This document shows positions 43,762 to 55,393 of a DNA stretch of 64,000 nt, in pieces. Origin of the DNA: Botryotinia globosa (taxonomy: Eukaryota > Ascomycota > Leotiomycetes > Helotiales > Sclerotiniaceae); contig RCSZ01000001.1 in NCBI GenBank assembly GCA_014898425.1, positions 3,968,001 to 4,032,000 of the forward strand, in the 5' to 3' direction. Under the pieces are notes generated by a model. It made no database searches and was not told the origin of the DNA. It saw only the letters and a list, made by a program, of their open reading frames with translations. The stretch's first letter is position 1. Each line of letters starts with the position of its first letter. A program made the translations under genes and the position numbers.

Positions 43762-45009
43762 ATGATGCGTCGCTCGCTTGTTTCTCTGTGTTGTGTGCTT
43801 GGCTTAGCTGATATAGCCATCTCACAATCTACCACCTCGCAACAATCTACCGCCAATGCAGAGGCTGCTTTCAAGCAGTTGCAAACTTGGTACAACACCA
43901 CTTCTGGACTCTGGACCACAACAGGATGGTGGAATTCGGCCAATTGCTTAACTGTTATTGGTGATCTCGCTGCCGTCGATTCAAATGTCAAGTCAGCCGT
44001 CACCCGTGTTATGTCAAACACCTTTATTCAAGCTCAAAAATCAAACCTACAAATGATGAAAGTCGTATTAACAGACTATAATTACCGATCAATGTATGGA
44101 GATTCTACCGGCGACATGAAAAGTCTTGCTCTGGCAAGCGAATTTCCAGTACATGTAGCGACGAATATGAATCCTTCGGGTTTCTTGAATGATTATTACG
44201 ACGATGAGGGTTGGTGGGCATTAGGTTGGATTCAAGCGTACGATGTTACAGGAAACAGCGACTATCTGACTATGGCGGCGGATATTTTTGCTGACATGAA
44301 AAATGGCGCCACCACACCCTGCTCAAATGGCGCTGCAGGAATTTGGTGGGATAAACCAAATACATATGTAAACGCCATTGCGAATGAACTATACTTTAGC
44401 GTGGCTGCTCATCTTGCTAATCGCGCAACGGGATACGATAGCTCGAATTATTTGACCCTCGCGAAAAATCAATGGACTTGGTTTCAAGGGACGGGGATGA
44501 TCAATGCACAAGGAACAATCAACGACGGCTTGACGAGTTCATGCCAGAACAACGGAGGAACCGTCTGGAGTTACAATCAAGGTGTTGTTCTTGGAGGACT
44601 CGTCGAACTTTCCAAGGCAACGGGTGACTCGAGTTATCTTAGCACCGCGAAAAGCATTGCAACAGCGGCAATAGCAGCACTTTCAGACTCAAACGGAATT
44701 CTTCATGACGCATGCGAACCAGATTGCGGAGCAGATGGTGCACAATTTAAGGGAATCTTCATGAGAAATCTCCAGAAACTTCACCTAGCATCACCTGATT
44801 CTAGTTACCTAACATTTATTGCAAATAATGCAAAGAGCATATGGGCAAACGACAGAAATACAAAGAATAATATCTTGGGTGTTAATTGGGCAGGACCATT
44901 TATTGCACCGGGCGATGCAAGTACGCAGAGCTCAGCGCTGGATGCTCTTGTAGCGGCGGTTGCGGTGGGTGGTGGAGGGATTGCGAAGGCAAGGAGATGG
45001 GTTGCTTAA
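43762..45009 (+). CDS. secreted endo-alpha-1,6-mannanase (GH76)
   Basis: Intronless, 415 residues, signal peptide about 1-21. The GH76 active-site pair is visible in NDYYDDEGWWALGWIQAYD (Asp147-Asp148), preceded by YRSMYGDSTGDMKSLALASEF and followed by GIWWDKPNTYVNAIANELYF, WSYNQGVVLGGLVELSKATG and QFKGIFMRNL, all landmarks of this (alpha/alpha)6 family. Fungal members (Dcw1/Dfg5 relatives) act on alpha-1,6-mannan and are thought to attach GPI proteins to the wall. No clear GPI signal ends this one (GGGGIAKARRWVA), so it is more likely soluble. Start chosen at the first Met of two (MMRR). Confidence 0.93.
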   Translation: MMRRSLVSLCCVLGLADIAISQSTTSQQSTANAEAAFKQLQTWYNTTSGLWTTTGWWNSANCLTVIGDLAAVDSNVKSAVTRVMSNTFIQAQKSNLQMMKVVLTDYNYRSMYGDSTGDMKSLALASEFPVHVATNMNPSGFLNDYYDDEGWWALGWIQAYDVTGNSDYLTMAADIFADMKNGATTPCSNGAAGIWWDKPNTYVNAIANELYFSVAAHLANRATGYDSSNYLTLAKNQWTWFQGTGMINAQGTINDGLTSSCQNNGGTVWSYNQGVVLGGLVELSKATGDSSYLSTAKSIATAAIAALSDSNGILHDACEPDCGADGAQFKGIFMRNLQKLHLASPDSSYLTFIANNAKSIWANDRNTKNNILGVNWAGPFIAPGDASTQSSALDALVAAVAVGGGGIAKARRWVA

Positions 45010-46052
45010 TGTGTATGGGAAGTGTGTGTGAGGACTTAAGAAGTCGTAATTTTGAACGGTAATAGGGATCAATGGAGTCTGGGTGTAAGCGGTGTTAGGC
45101 TATGGCTATGGGTGACATGGAACTCGTGTCTATACTTGAGGAGTTTTACGGGATGGATATCTATTCTGGTATGGATACCGGATAGGCAACCGGTGGCATT
45201 GTTATACTGATACCTTGTGTTTCTGAATTAAATACCCAATTGACCATATATCAAATGCTATAAAAGGCTTTCCTAATTTTCCCCATGCAGCAATTTTCTT
45301 TTCGTGATAAGTAATAGAAACATGCAACCACATAGTTGTGCGGCAGTAGCAAGAGCTTCAGAGTAATAGATGAAAACTCACATCAAACGCACATGACGCG
45401 TTCTAGATCCACAATCAATAGTTTACAGCGGAATCGATAGAACTGAATATATATAGAACTCATCCTTGCACTTGCGCCATCAGGGGAAAAAAAGTCCAAG
45501 CTGTGCATTGACATCGATAGCTTCACCCTCGCGATCATCTCACGAACATTGTCCGAGCACTACCAATCTAGTGGAAGAGTACCACTTAAAGATAAGAGAC
45601 CCTCGAGCCTTAGGATCGGAGCAATACGTGCCAGGTAAGCTTGGCTACTGATACATGTAATGGATAGAGTCTCGACATCGTGAATGGAGAGACGAGCTTT
45701 GTTTCTGCGCGCGTGCTTTATTAGACTTTGTTAGATTTTGTCGTTGTGAAAGCCGCAGTCGCGTTTCGTTTCATAGACACAACATCATAGAGTGAAAGAG
45801 ATTACAGTATGTATCATGATAGGACATTATTCGTTATTACTGTTCAATCATTAATTACCAATATGGCGTCTACCAAACTGTCTGTCTGTCTGTGTATCCG
45901 TATATGCCTGTTTGTACATCAAGATCTATCCAGCAAAATTTTCTCTTCCCATTATTATAAATGTTTCCTCTTCTCTCCGCCACAATAACTCAACCCATCT
46001 ATGAAACCTCCTTTCATACCAACCCCAGATCACAATTCAGAAAAGATAAAAT
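45010..46052. other. intergenic, convergent 3' ends
   Basis: About 1 kb between the GH76 gene and the GPI-protein gene. It contains a small tandem TCTGTC-type run near 45880. No gene is recognised. Confidence 0.5.
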
Positions 46053-46299
46053 CTACAACAAAACAACTGCGGCACCAGCAATCAAAGCAAGCATCGAACC
46101 AGCTTGAACAGATGTCGCTGCACCAGTAAAGACAGGTGTGGTAGCTGTGCTTGTGCTCTTTGTTCCGGAACCAGTACCCGATGGAAGGACGCTATAGCTT
46201 GGTTTGCTGGTACCGGTAGTGGAGTTACTATATGTTCCTGGAGAGCCGGAACCGGAACCGGAACCAGAGCCTGAGCCTGAGCCTGAGCCAGAGCCTGAA

Positions 46300-46330
<31 letters not shown>

Positions 46331-47177
46331 CGGAGCTGGAACCAGAGCCGGAGCTGGAACCAGAGCCGGAACCAGAGCCGGAGCCAGAGCCTGAACCAGA
46401 GCCTGAACCAGAGCCGGAGCTGGAACCAGAGCCGGAGCTGGAACCAGAGCCGGAGCTGGAACCAGAGCCGGAGCTGGAACCAGAGCCGGAGCCAGAGCCT
46501 GAACCAGAGCCTGAACCAGAGCCGGAGCTGGAACCAGAGCCGGAACCATGACCTCCTGATGGAGATCCCGAGGGACCAGAGCCAGAGCTGCAATCGGTTG
46601 GGGCAGGTCCATCGGCATAGACTGTTACGGTATTTGGTGGGGCGCACATGGAACCGATGGAAGTAGGTTGGACGAACCAGACGATGGGGCTGGTGAAGGT
46701 TACAGTCTGGATAACTTTGGAGATGGCGGTTGTGGTGGCATTAGAGAAGGCGGTAAAAGTTGAGTTCTTGGTGGCGTACGCAGTGGTGGTAGCGACGGAA
46801 GCAGAGGAAGAGGTAGTAGGGTCAACGCATGATCCGGTAAGGGAAAAGGCATTGGACTGGGCGTAGATGACGTAGGTATTGGTTCCGTTGATGAAGTTGA
46901 GTTGCCATCCGTAATCACTGCTCACGTCACAGGGAATGGTAACATCGACGCTCTTCGCGGATTGTGGAACATTCTGAGCGAGGGAGATGACGGTAGGAGG
47001 CCAATCTTTGAAGTTAACGAGGTAGATGGAGAATTGGGATGCATCAGTATCGACGGAGGACCAGGTCACACTGGTGGATTTACCCTTTGCAACTGTGGAG
47101 TTGAGAGTTGGGGTAAGGACGGTGTATGCGGAGGCCGCGGCCACCAAAGTGGTGAGGGAGAAGAACTTGGAGAACAT
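46053..47177 (-). CDS. GPI-anchored Ser-Gly repeat wall protein, Kre9/Knh1-like N-terminus
   Basis: Intronless, 374 residues. Signal peptide about 1-17 (SAYTV). Residues 18-120 ([60 protein letters not shown]) match the N-terminal beta-sandwich of the Ser-Thr-rich GPI membrane family, related to Kre9/Knh1. A Thr/Ser-rich stretch leads into about 110 residues of nearly pure GS/GSGSS repeats (about 205-310). The C-terminus ends in a small omega-like site ([10 protein letters not shown]) and a hydrophobic tail ([13 protein letters not shown]), the standard GPI-attachment pattern. Role: cell surface or wall, function unknown. The 5' untranslated region carries a (GAATAT) repeat around 47178-47220. 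Confidence 0.9.
46245..46550. repeat. coding hexanucleotide repeat (Gly-Ser)
   Basis: About 50 imperfect copies of a hexamer related to GAGCCA/GAACCG encode the Gly-Ser tract of the GPI protein. The array is open in several frames on both strands. Its length is likely to vary between strains by slippage or recombination. Confidence 0.92.
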
Positions 47178-49016
47178 TATGAATATGAAGAATATGAAGA
47201 ATATGAAGAAGAATATAAAGATTGGAGAATATTAATTAATGAAAATTTGGAAAGAGTGTAAGTTGGCAAAGCCTGAGTTGTTCTAAAGAGCGTGGGTGGT
47301 AAATAAAACCTAAAGGAGGATATTCTCAATTCTTGAATAGAGAAAATATCTGACAGAAGAAAGAATAGCAAAGAGTAGGTCGCTTGGATGCTTTTGTATT
47401 CATCAACCATCAACACCATAATCTAACTAACTCCCTTGGACCAAATCACATTTAGTCATAAGTAATAATATGTAGGTAGGATGCAAACTTGCGGCACATG
47501 TTTGTGTAATTTCCCTTCATACCCCTGATTTTAGTACTGATCTTACTTAGCTCGATCCCATCAAATCACCGCCTAGATTACAACCTGTGAGGCTGTGAGG
47601 CACAGTTGAAATAAGATGGTAAGATGCAAATGATGGATGGATATTCAGGATGAATGGATGGATAAATTCATAGGTTAAACTTTCTCTATATTATAGTATT
47701 TCATACATCGACACATCGAAAAGTCGGGTTGAGTGGGGATATATACAACAAATCTCTAATAATATCGGTCGATATAGATATGGATATGTTTTATCTATAT
47801 GAGATTTAATGAAACAGAATCCCACGACAATAGAATTTTCTCGACTTTCGAACGATATAAGGCTGCTTCAACGCTTTGATTGATTGACAAGTGTAGCGGG
47901 GTGCCGATCTAGAAAACCCCTGATGAAAAAGCCAACAATAGACGGGTGGACTACGAAGCAAGGTTAAGTGCATGCATGCATTATTAGATAGTCTTGATAG
48001 TCTTGATAGTCTTGATAGTCTTGATAGTCTTGATAGTCTTGATAGTCTTGATAGTCTTGATAGTCTTGATAGTCTTGATAGTCTTGATGGTCTCGGTGGA
48101 CATGCAGTTATCCGGTCTCATGTAGCCGAATGTATTCAATATCTAGCCAATCTGTCTCGGTTCGTCCAGTTTGGTGATACAGAGCGAGATAACATGCCAG
48201 GTACATTACGATTAATCGTAATTACCATGCATCACAATGTTGGGCGACCAACCTCAGGGTGTACACACACACAACCATTAAATCGAAATCAATGGTTCAT
48301 GAATCATGATCGAGAGAGGTTTGCTTGGAATCATGACTATGGTTCAAGCAAGAATTTCACTACTATACAGCTCGTATCATTCGAATTGAGCAATTTCAGT
48401 ATATTGCAATTGAAGTCGACAGGGATATTGTCCCATTAGGTTACCAATCAATTGTGAACCCTATGGACCAGGAAATATAAGAAGGAAAAAAAGAAAATTA
48501 ACCGCTGGCCAGTGCAAAAGTGTAATTTCCACAAGGATATGCACGACAACGACGCTGCATGACGCTGCACAGGGTGGTATTGTGGTATTGTACGTAGTAG
48601 AGTTCAGTTCCCCAATATTTGCTTACCCCAAAACTCAATTCCAATCACATCTCCGGTAGAAACTTACAACACCACAACACCACAACACCACAATACCGTG
48701 TTCCTCTGCCTATGATTATGCTAAGGTTATTTGCTTAAACGTCTCATGGAGTAGTCGAGCCTCCTGCAGCGTGTGCTCGGACTGAGCTGAAGGATTGCTA
48801 TGTGACTGGAAGTAAAGACCCGATTCCTAGGGAAGGTAAACCAATGCCAGACATATCGATACCATACCAAAATACACGAAATAACCAATGAAAGTGACTC
48901 GGGGTAAAGGCATAAAGTCTGACCAGCTAAACAATTTTCTCTTCCTCGGCCCTATCCGAATGGAATGATTCTTGATCCATCAAGTTATCCGTACAATACC
49001 ACCCTTTCTTCTCCAT
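47178..49016. other. intergenic, holds a 9-bp minisatellite
   Basis: About 1.8 kb between the GPI-protein gene and the GMC oxidoreductase gene. It contains the TAGTCTTGA minisatellite, and an ACACCACAAC run near 48668-48695. No gene is supported; the 155-codon frame at 47972 is made by the repeat. Confidence 0.55.
47987..48088. repeat. 9-bp minisatellite, about 11 copies
   Basis: Near-perfect tandem copies of GATAGTCTT, with a changed last copy. In one frame it would encode (DSL)n, but it lacks a convincing gene context. Confidence 0.95.
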
Positions 49017-51038
49017 TTACCAAGGAAATACTACTGTGCTCCAAAACAAATCCATCTTATGCGAATCCATACAGTACATGTTCTTGATGATGTCGCTTGC
49101 CTTCTCTGCAACAGCATACAATGTACTAGTCAAATGTCCACTAAGCTGATGAGGCAAAATGGATGCATCGACCACTCGCACATTACTGGTACGATAGACC
49201 TTCAAATTCGAATCCACGACTCCGCCAGACGTTATCCCCTGCATAGAGCACGTGCCAACAGGATGATTGTTCGAGGCAACTATATTATTATCTGTTTAGC
49301 AAGTGCAATCCTAAAAGCTCAGACGAGATGGTAGCCTGGAATCCTCATGGGGAAGGGCTTACATGTTGATTGGATCCAAGTTTCCCATTGCAAATCCGTA
49401 GCATTTTTGGGAACAACAGAATATCCTGGTGACATTTCCGTAAATGCACTCGCAAATGATTTGGCTGCCCAAAACTTTCGTGTCCATTTTGCAATCGCCA
49501 CTTGGACTTTCAGATCAAAGTCCACGAGAAAGAAATTCGGATTGATAGCTGGATATACGGCAGGGTCCGCAGAAGAAATATGCACATTCCCTCGAGAAAA
49601 TGGTAAGAGGGTCCAAAAGGCTGTGTGGAGATATGTACCGGGCCCAGATCCGGTGCTTACTGTGTTCCCAAAGATGACCTCGATATCAGGGACATTCTGG
49701 TTGATGAGATCATTTTGTATGGTCAAGAGGTAATTCATGGCGCCAGGTGAGATTGAACCATTGATCGCTGCAGATATTGAGGATGCCCAAGTACTGAGAT
49801 TCGCAGCTGGCACACTCGGGAGGATGGAAGATAATGGAGCATATGTCACATATGGCACTGTTCCGTTATATGTGGTGTTGCTTTCATAGGCAAATGCGTT
49901 GTTAGGTTGATCTTGAAGATTTTCTCCTACGCCAGGAAGAATTATCTTGGTCGGTATACCATATTTTTGCAAGATGCTAAGCTTGTTAGTCCTATCGCCT
50001 ACTCGCCATAATTTCAAGAACCTACGTTGGATTCCCGATGCCGGAAAGCTCCAAAATCGCAGGGGATCTTAAACTTCCAGCAGAAACAATAACCTCCTTT
50101 GTCGCATTGATAATCTCAATCTCACCGTTTGTGTTTAAAACTTCTACACCACCCGCCGTATACGTTGCTCCCAAATTACCAGCCCAAGCGATTCTTCTGG
50201 CGGTAGTATTCAAAAATACATGCAAGTTTGGCCTACCCTGTACAGGATAGTAATAAGCTCTCGCGGCATCTTCTCTGATATTCTTCTCTCGGTCCAGTGT
50301 AGATGGTCCCACCATGTGTCCAGTTACATTTCCGCCATTTATATCTCGACTTCTCTTCACGCCGAGAGATTCCCACGCTCTCCCTACTTGGGAGAAAAGT
50401 GTGCCGTTGTTAAGATCATACGCATATCCAACTTCAAGAGGTCCATTTTTTCCGTGAAACGCCGGGATATACGATGCGCCTGCTGCTGTTTGAGCTGCAG
50501 TTGGAATTGTAAAACTCTCGCTCTTCTTGTAGTATGGATAGAGTGTAGACCAATTCCAACCGGTATTTCCAAGTCCAACTTGCCATGAATCAATTTGTTG
50601 CAATGCTGCGCGTACGTAGGTCATTCCTACCATTGTTCAGATGAAGACTCTGAGCTATTGTTTATTATGAAAGTACTTACCATTGATCGTGCTTGTTCCC
50701 CCTAATGCTTTTCCAGCATTATATCCCAGTATTCTACCACCGGCATACGTCTGACTCGTCGTCGCATATTGCCAGTCAATTGCTGTGTTGAGACCTAATG
50801 TAAATCCATCTACACTGCTGACATTGGTATTGTTAAGAACCGAAAAGCCTGCCTCGATTACAGCGATAGTAATGTTGGGAATTTCTGATAGACGATTGGC
50901 TACCACGAGACCAGAGGTTCCGCCGCCAATTATCACGAAATCGTATGCAGAGACAAAGACGTTGTAAGATGTAAAGAAGTATCCCAAAATAATGCGAGAC
51001 ACCAAGGAACGAACTGAAGAATTCTTCGACAGGAGCAT
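49017..51038 (-). CDS. GMC oxidoreductase, probably secreted
   Basis: Model: complement(49017..49279, 49363..49976, 50026..50626, 50681..51038), 611 residues. Three GT-AG introns (83, 49 and 54 nt) join NGMTYVRA, GNPTILQKYG and QSTFASNNHPVGTCS correctly. Residues 1-30 are a hydrophobic signal-like sequence. The FAD-binding motif is YDFVIIGGGTSGLVVANRL (about 32-50), with GGRILGYNAGKALGGTSTING and SAGSLRSPAILELSGIG as the two GMC signatures. The catalytic His lies in ASNNHPVGTCSM and the second base in LSGHLTSTLYAVAEKASD. The family covers glucose oxidases, aryl-alcohol and alcohol oxidases, and dehydrogenases; the substrate cannot be assigned. An oxidase of this type outside the cell could release H2O2. 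Confidence 0.92.
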
Positions 51039-51618
51039 GACGGGCGACTTCTCCGGTCAATCGTCTAACGTGCTTTGAAAGTGGAGATAATTGAGATATA
51101 ATCAGAATCAAAGTTCGTAAATCCACACAGGGCAAAACAGTGCATATATATATACTCTTCTTGCTGGACAGTACGGGCCGATTCCCGTGCTTGTCGTCGC
51201 TCGTGAATTCCAGAGCAACGAAGGATGACTGCAAGGTACCCCGCACACGGAATCGCTCACCATAGTTGATGTTGATCAGCTACGCCAATCACATTAGATA
51301 TCTTGAATGCTTGTGATAGGCTTCTGGTAATTATTATGAAAAGAAGCCTTGCGATAACGAGCAAATTATAACGGGAAGTAAAAGTAGAATTGGTGAACAT
51401 TAACAAAGTATCATATGATCCAAAATCACTGGAACATCCTGTCGACTACTGCAGATACGAGGAATACCTAGGTAGGTAGCACAAGTTCAGGCACCAACGA
51501 ACCCCTAATTGTGATCAAACCAAACGCCAAATAAAGTACAGATATTAAGCAAGCCAGAATCCATGACCTCCAAACTCCATAGTAGTACAAAAGCCACTAT
51601 GGTATCCAGCCCTTAGAT
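51039..51618. other. short intergenic region
   Basis: Holds the promoter of the GMC gene (TATATATATA near 51146-51155) and the 3' end of the DUF7726 gene. Nothing else is seen. Confidence 0.5.
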
Positions 51619-52629
51619 TCATTGGAATGAGACCTTGCCGTATTTATCCTCGACGGGCCTTTCATCGCCAAAGCAGAAGTAGCCTCGAGAACTTGGGGTC
51701 TTCGTATCTACGCCTCCTTCGCTTGCCCATTGCTTCTCCATTTCTTCTCTATGCTTACTCTTTGGCTTCCCATCTCTAATGCGTAATTTCTCGAAGAATA
51801 CATAAGCACCATAGTATGTAGAACTAGTGTTTCCAGCACTTGGTCCCTTCTTACCTAAGAAATCATTCAAGACTTTGGATTGAATTTTCTTCTCCTCGGG
51901 GTAGGTCTTTGCGATTTCACGGAGAAAGGCAGCTTGTGTCACACCGGGTTCGCGAAGGTAGGCACGTATCTTCTTGCGAACTTCATCGCAGCTATCATAG
52001 ATAGGAACGGAAATCGTGGATTCTCCATCGAGCTTAATGGCAGAAACATCAAACTTCTTCACTTCTTCGGCTTTGCTGACCTTTGGCTTTTTGGGAGGCT
52101 TGACACCTTGTAGTCTGCTTTCTTATTAGTTACAAGACTAGTACGAGAATCTGAGTGACTTACTCTCGCTTTTTGAAGAAAGCGAACGCGTTCACGTAAA
52201 CGTTGCTCTGATCTCCCTTGAATTTGCCACTTTGGCCCATGAATGCACCGTAACTTCTGCTATTGGTCCCAATCTTTTTCTGAAATTCAGTGACTTTCAT
52301 CTCGCCGCTCTCGAGAAAGGTGCGGATTTTGCGACGAATTTGATCGCAATTTTGATCAACCATGTGAAGTCTTTCATCATCACTATCGATTTCTGGTAGG
52401 TCTTGTGGTTTTTCAATTTCAGAAGCTTTGCGTTTGTTATCCGCAGCTGGTTTCTGGTTACAGCGTTAGATTATGTATAAGGAGGAAGAAAAAGAGACAT
52501 ATTTACAGATACAGGGGTTTTGACTGGAACCTTGGCCTTTGACTTTGGAGGGGGAAGGATTGGAGCGGGGGGCGTTCTAATGTTGCTGTCTGCAACATTC
52601 AAAGATTGCTTTTCTGCTGCGTCACTCAT
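51619..52629 (-). CDS. DUF7726-type protein, two repeated helical domains
   Basis: Model: complement(51619..52114, 52164..52453, 52507..52629), 302 residues. Intron 1 is 53 nt (GTAAAT...AACCAG) and intron 2 is 49 nt (GTAAGT...AAGCAG). The acceptor of intron 2 is a NAGNAG, so two forms differing by one residue are possible (KKRELQGV or KKREDRLQGV). Two related domains are visible: NCDQIRRKIRTFLESGEMKVTEFQKKIG...YGAFMGQSG, and SCDEVRKKIRAYLREPGVTQAAFLREIAKTY...VLNDFLGKKG. Both end in an aromatic YVFF/FAFFKK segment. The linker and N-terminus are Lys/Pro-rich. The duplicated module matches what fungal databases call DUF7726, perhaps DNA-binding; that role is inference. Confidence 0.8.
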
Positions 52630-53287
52630 GATTAATCCAGATTGATAGTGATATTTATCCCGAGGGCGTTTTAAATAGCTTGATTATCAATGTTATTGAG
52701 TAAAGATGACAGGAACAAAAATGATAAGATAAGACGTTATAAACGCGAACGCGTAACTAGGATCATGTGATCACAACACAAATAGGCCAAGCGTTCAACC
52801 ACGATCTCTCCTCAATTCACATAATCACCAAATGACCTCTATCTCTTAGCTGAATTGTTATAATACCTTTTCCCTGTGAACAGACGTTGGATTTCCAAAC
52901 CGAAGCTTGGAGCTACAGTTTGATGAAGCTTATTTGACGAAGTATTCGAAGAAGAGCAGCAAGTTTGACCCTCTTCAATGAGACCTTCACGCTTAGCATT
53001 CGAGGCACACGCTTCCACTTACCCATCAAAAACAAAGATTTAGATTGAAAGCAAAGCCTTCCACAAATTTCAGATCCCATTGCATTGATACCCGACTGTT
53101 CTTGAAATACGCGTTTGTCAGATTGGGAGTAAACCTTTGGAGACATAGAAAACTCCATTTGCTTCACAAACAGCCCAAGGATATATTAAGCTACGATCAT
53201 AATACTGCCAAGTATTCGGGCTACGCTCGACCCTCACATCTCTCTTCCCTGTCCACCTGGAATTTCCTCATCAATACCCAACCCCTC
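52630..53287. other. intergenic, contains an ACGCGT box
   Basis: The DUF7726 gene starts at one edge and the glucosidase II gene ends at the other. ACGCGT at 52749-52754 matches the MCB core, about 120 bp upstream of the DUF7726 ATG. No gene is seen. Confidence 0.45.
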
Positions 53288-55393
53288 CTACAATTCATCC
53301 TTCACATCCTTCTTAGGGCCTCCCTTAACAACCCTCTCACAAACCGCCGGAGTCCCAACATCCATACGGTAATTACACTTCTCCATCTCTACAACCTTCC
53401 AAATCTCATCTTTCTCAGCACAAGCCAACACAACAGTCGTGGCCCTATTCGGTCCATTCCAACAATGTTGCCCATTCTCATATACCAAAGTGGTTCTGAC
53501 TCCCTTGCCAAGACCCTTACCCTCGGCATCAACTTCTTCGTCAACTTCCATTTTATCAAATCGGACAAAGTTTCCCATGCCAGTATTTCCGCCACCCTTT
53601 TTGGATTTTTGTGACGTCTTTTCCATCCAGCAGAGTTCGTAGTCATATTCACCCGAATCTTTGGATACACAGGAGCCTTTGAGAGCGCGGAAAATATCGT
53701 CTACACCATAGTCTTTCCCAAGGTCGGATTTGAGATTAGAAAGGGTGTTCTGTTTGGTACCAACATCATCGCTGACAGCTTGATAAGCATTTCTCGCATC
53801 TTGGACAGATTTAGATTCGGAGCCAGAATTGGCGTTATCAGCCAGAACCCCATTTTCAATGAGGATGATACGGAGATCGGTGACCTTTTGGCGAACCCAG
53901 GTACGGATGGATTCTGGGAGGTATTCTTCGAATTTGTAAACTACTCTGCATTAGTGGTGATATGAACGATAGATAAGAAATCTTCCAATATGGTGCTCCG
54001 CTGGCCCGTCGGGGCAGCTGCCTTGGGAGACGGACTAGCAGAAATAACCACCACCTTCAAGAGCAACAAGTTGTAGTGTTTAGGGGCTTGCCTTAACTGA
54101 AAGGGTGGAGGAAGGGTCAAAGATAACTTACGAGCATCAACATCGCTTTCCTCCTCATCGTTCTCCCAGGTCTCCCATTCAATCCCATCATTCTCGGCCT
54201 TAGCCGTCTCATCCACAGCAGCATCTTGACTTTCAGTATCTTCTGCTTCACTAGCATCCTTAGTAGCAGCATAATCCTCCCAAGCTTTGACTGCTCTCTT
54301 GACACCTTCATCGTTGAAGTTGGGATTACGCTCCTCCTTGAATCTTGCTAGAATTCCTTCCAGCTCATTGACCTTATTCTGCAAAGCAACTTTCTTTGCT
54401 TGAACACCTGTCAAAGCATCTCTCAACTCTGCAACTCGAGTTTTAGCCATTAATGCCAAAATTGACACCTTGCTGGTCTTCCCCTCCGAGGTCTTAACAA
54501 CCTTCCCTCTCTCCTTCCTCTCCACCTCCTCATATTTTTGCTTGAGCTCCTCTTCTTTCTTCTCCAATTGACCAATCTCCGATTCCGTCCTGCCAATACT
54601 CATCTGCACATCTGCTCTCAGCCTCTGCGCTTCATGAACCAATTCATCCCTCTTCTTGTTGGCCTTGGCTTGTGCCTTCGTCCTAATTTCATCCAATCTC
54701 CTCCATTCCTTTCCAATCTCCGCACATTTATCCGCACATTTTGTTCCCCCAACATTCTCCCACTCATCACTCCCATCACAGCACAACTCATAATCGCAGA
54801 CTCCATCATTTACATATGTAAAAGGAACATAAGCTGGTATGTGACCCTTATTCTTGCAGTAATATCCTGGCAAGGCTAAACTTGTGTTGTGTGGACTTGA
54901 GCCAGTAGTGCCTTGTAATGGTTGAGGAGGGGACAGTTTGGATAGATAAGTACAGGCACTTGTGCCTGGCTCGTCACTTCCGTCTGGACAATCGCAGTAA
55001 TCATCGTTTACTTTGGAGATATCGATTGAAATGGAGGGGTTTGAAAGACATGTGAATTTGTCTGCTGATTTGTAGAATTTCGCAACTATGTAGCAAGAAA
55101 TGAGATATTAGCTATTGGGCTTCCGAATGTAATTGTAACCTTTTCAGATAGACTGCCTTCAACAGTAGTATCCAGATGGCCAGCGGAACGGCATCTTCAT
55201 TAGAGGTCTTGCTTATTCAGTTGCTAGAAACGGAGACCAATGCTCAAATTCGCCATTTCTTCGCTGCGCCTGACTCTCAAATTTCATTTGTTTACTTACA
55301 TTCAGGGCCAACACCTCTTGGTCTCGAAGCTTCAGCCGCAAGAACCGAAGTGGAAATCGTGCTTAGAAGCACTAATGCTTTTGCTGCCACCAT
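53288..55393 (-). CDS. glucosidase II beta subunit (PRKCSH-like)
   Basis: Model: complement(53288..53940, 54132..55085, 55300..55393), 566 residues. Exon 1 holds MVAAKALVLLSTISTSVLAAEA, a signal peptide, and ends within GVGPE|F; the 214-nt intron 1 and 191-nt intron 2 rejoin family sequence (GVGPEFAKFYKS and DVDALYKFEEYLPE). Two Cys-rich PRKCSH/LDL-receptor-like modules (CDCPDGSDEPGTSAC, CDYELCCDGSDEWENV) precede a long acidic coiled coil. The C-terminal MRH (mannose-6-phosphate receptor homology) domain (YDYELCW, YENGQHCWNGPNR, KVVEMEKCNYRM) recognises the glycan. The protein ends in KDEL, an ER-retention signal. It partners the catalytic alpha subunit to trim glucose from N-glycans. Confidence 0.95.

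Noticed and set aside
46204..46551. Plus-strand open frame encoding a Glu-Pro repeat, and other overlapping frames in the same place
   Set aside because: They are shadows of the Gly-Ser repeat in the minus-strand GPI protein, which has a signal peptide, a domain and a GPI signal; these frames have none.
47972..48439. 155-codon frame starting with (DSL)n
   Set aside because: It is generated by a non-coding 9-bp minisatellite; the remainder lacks protein character.
55139..55200. Alternative signal-peptide exon for glucosidase II beta
   Set aside because: There is no in-frame ATG, whereas the upstream exon at 55300-55393 has a good ATG, signal peptide and phase.
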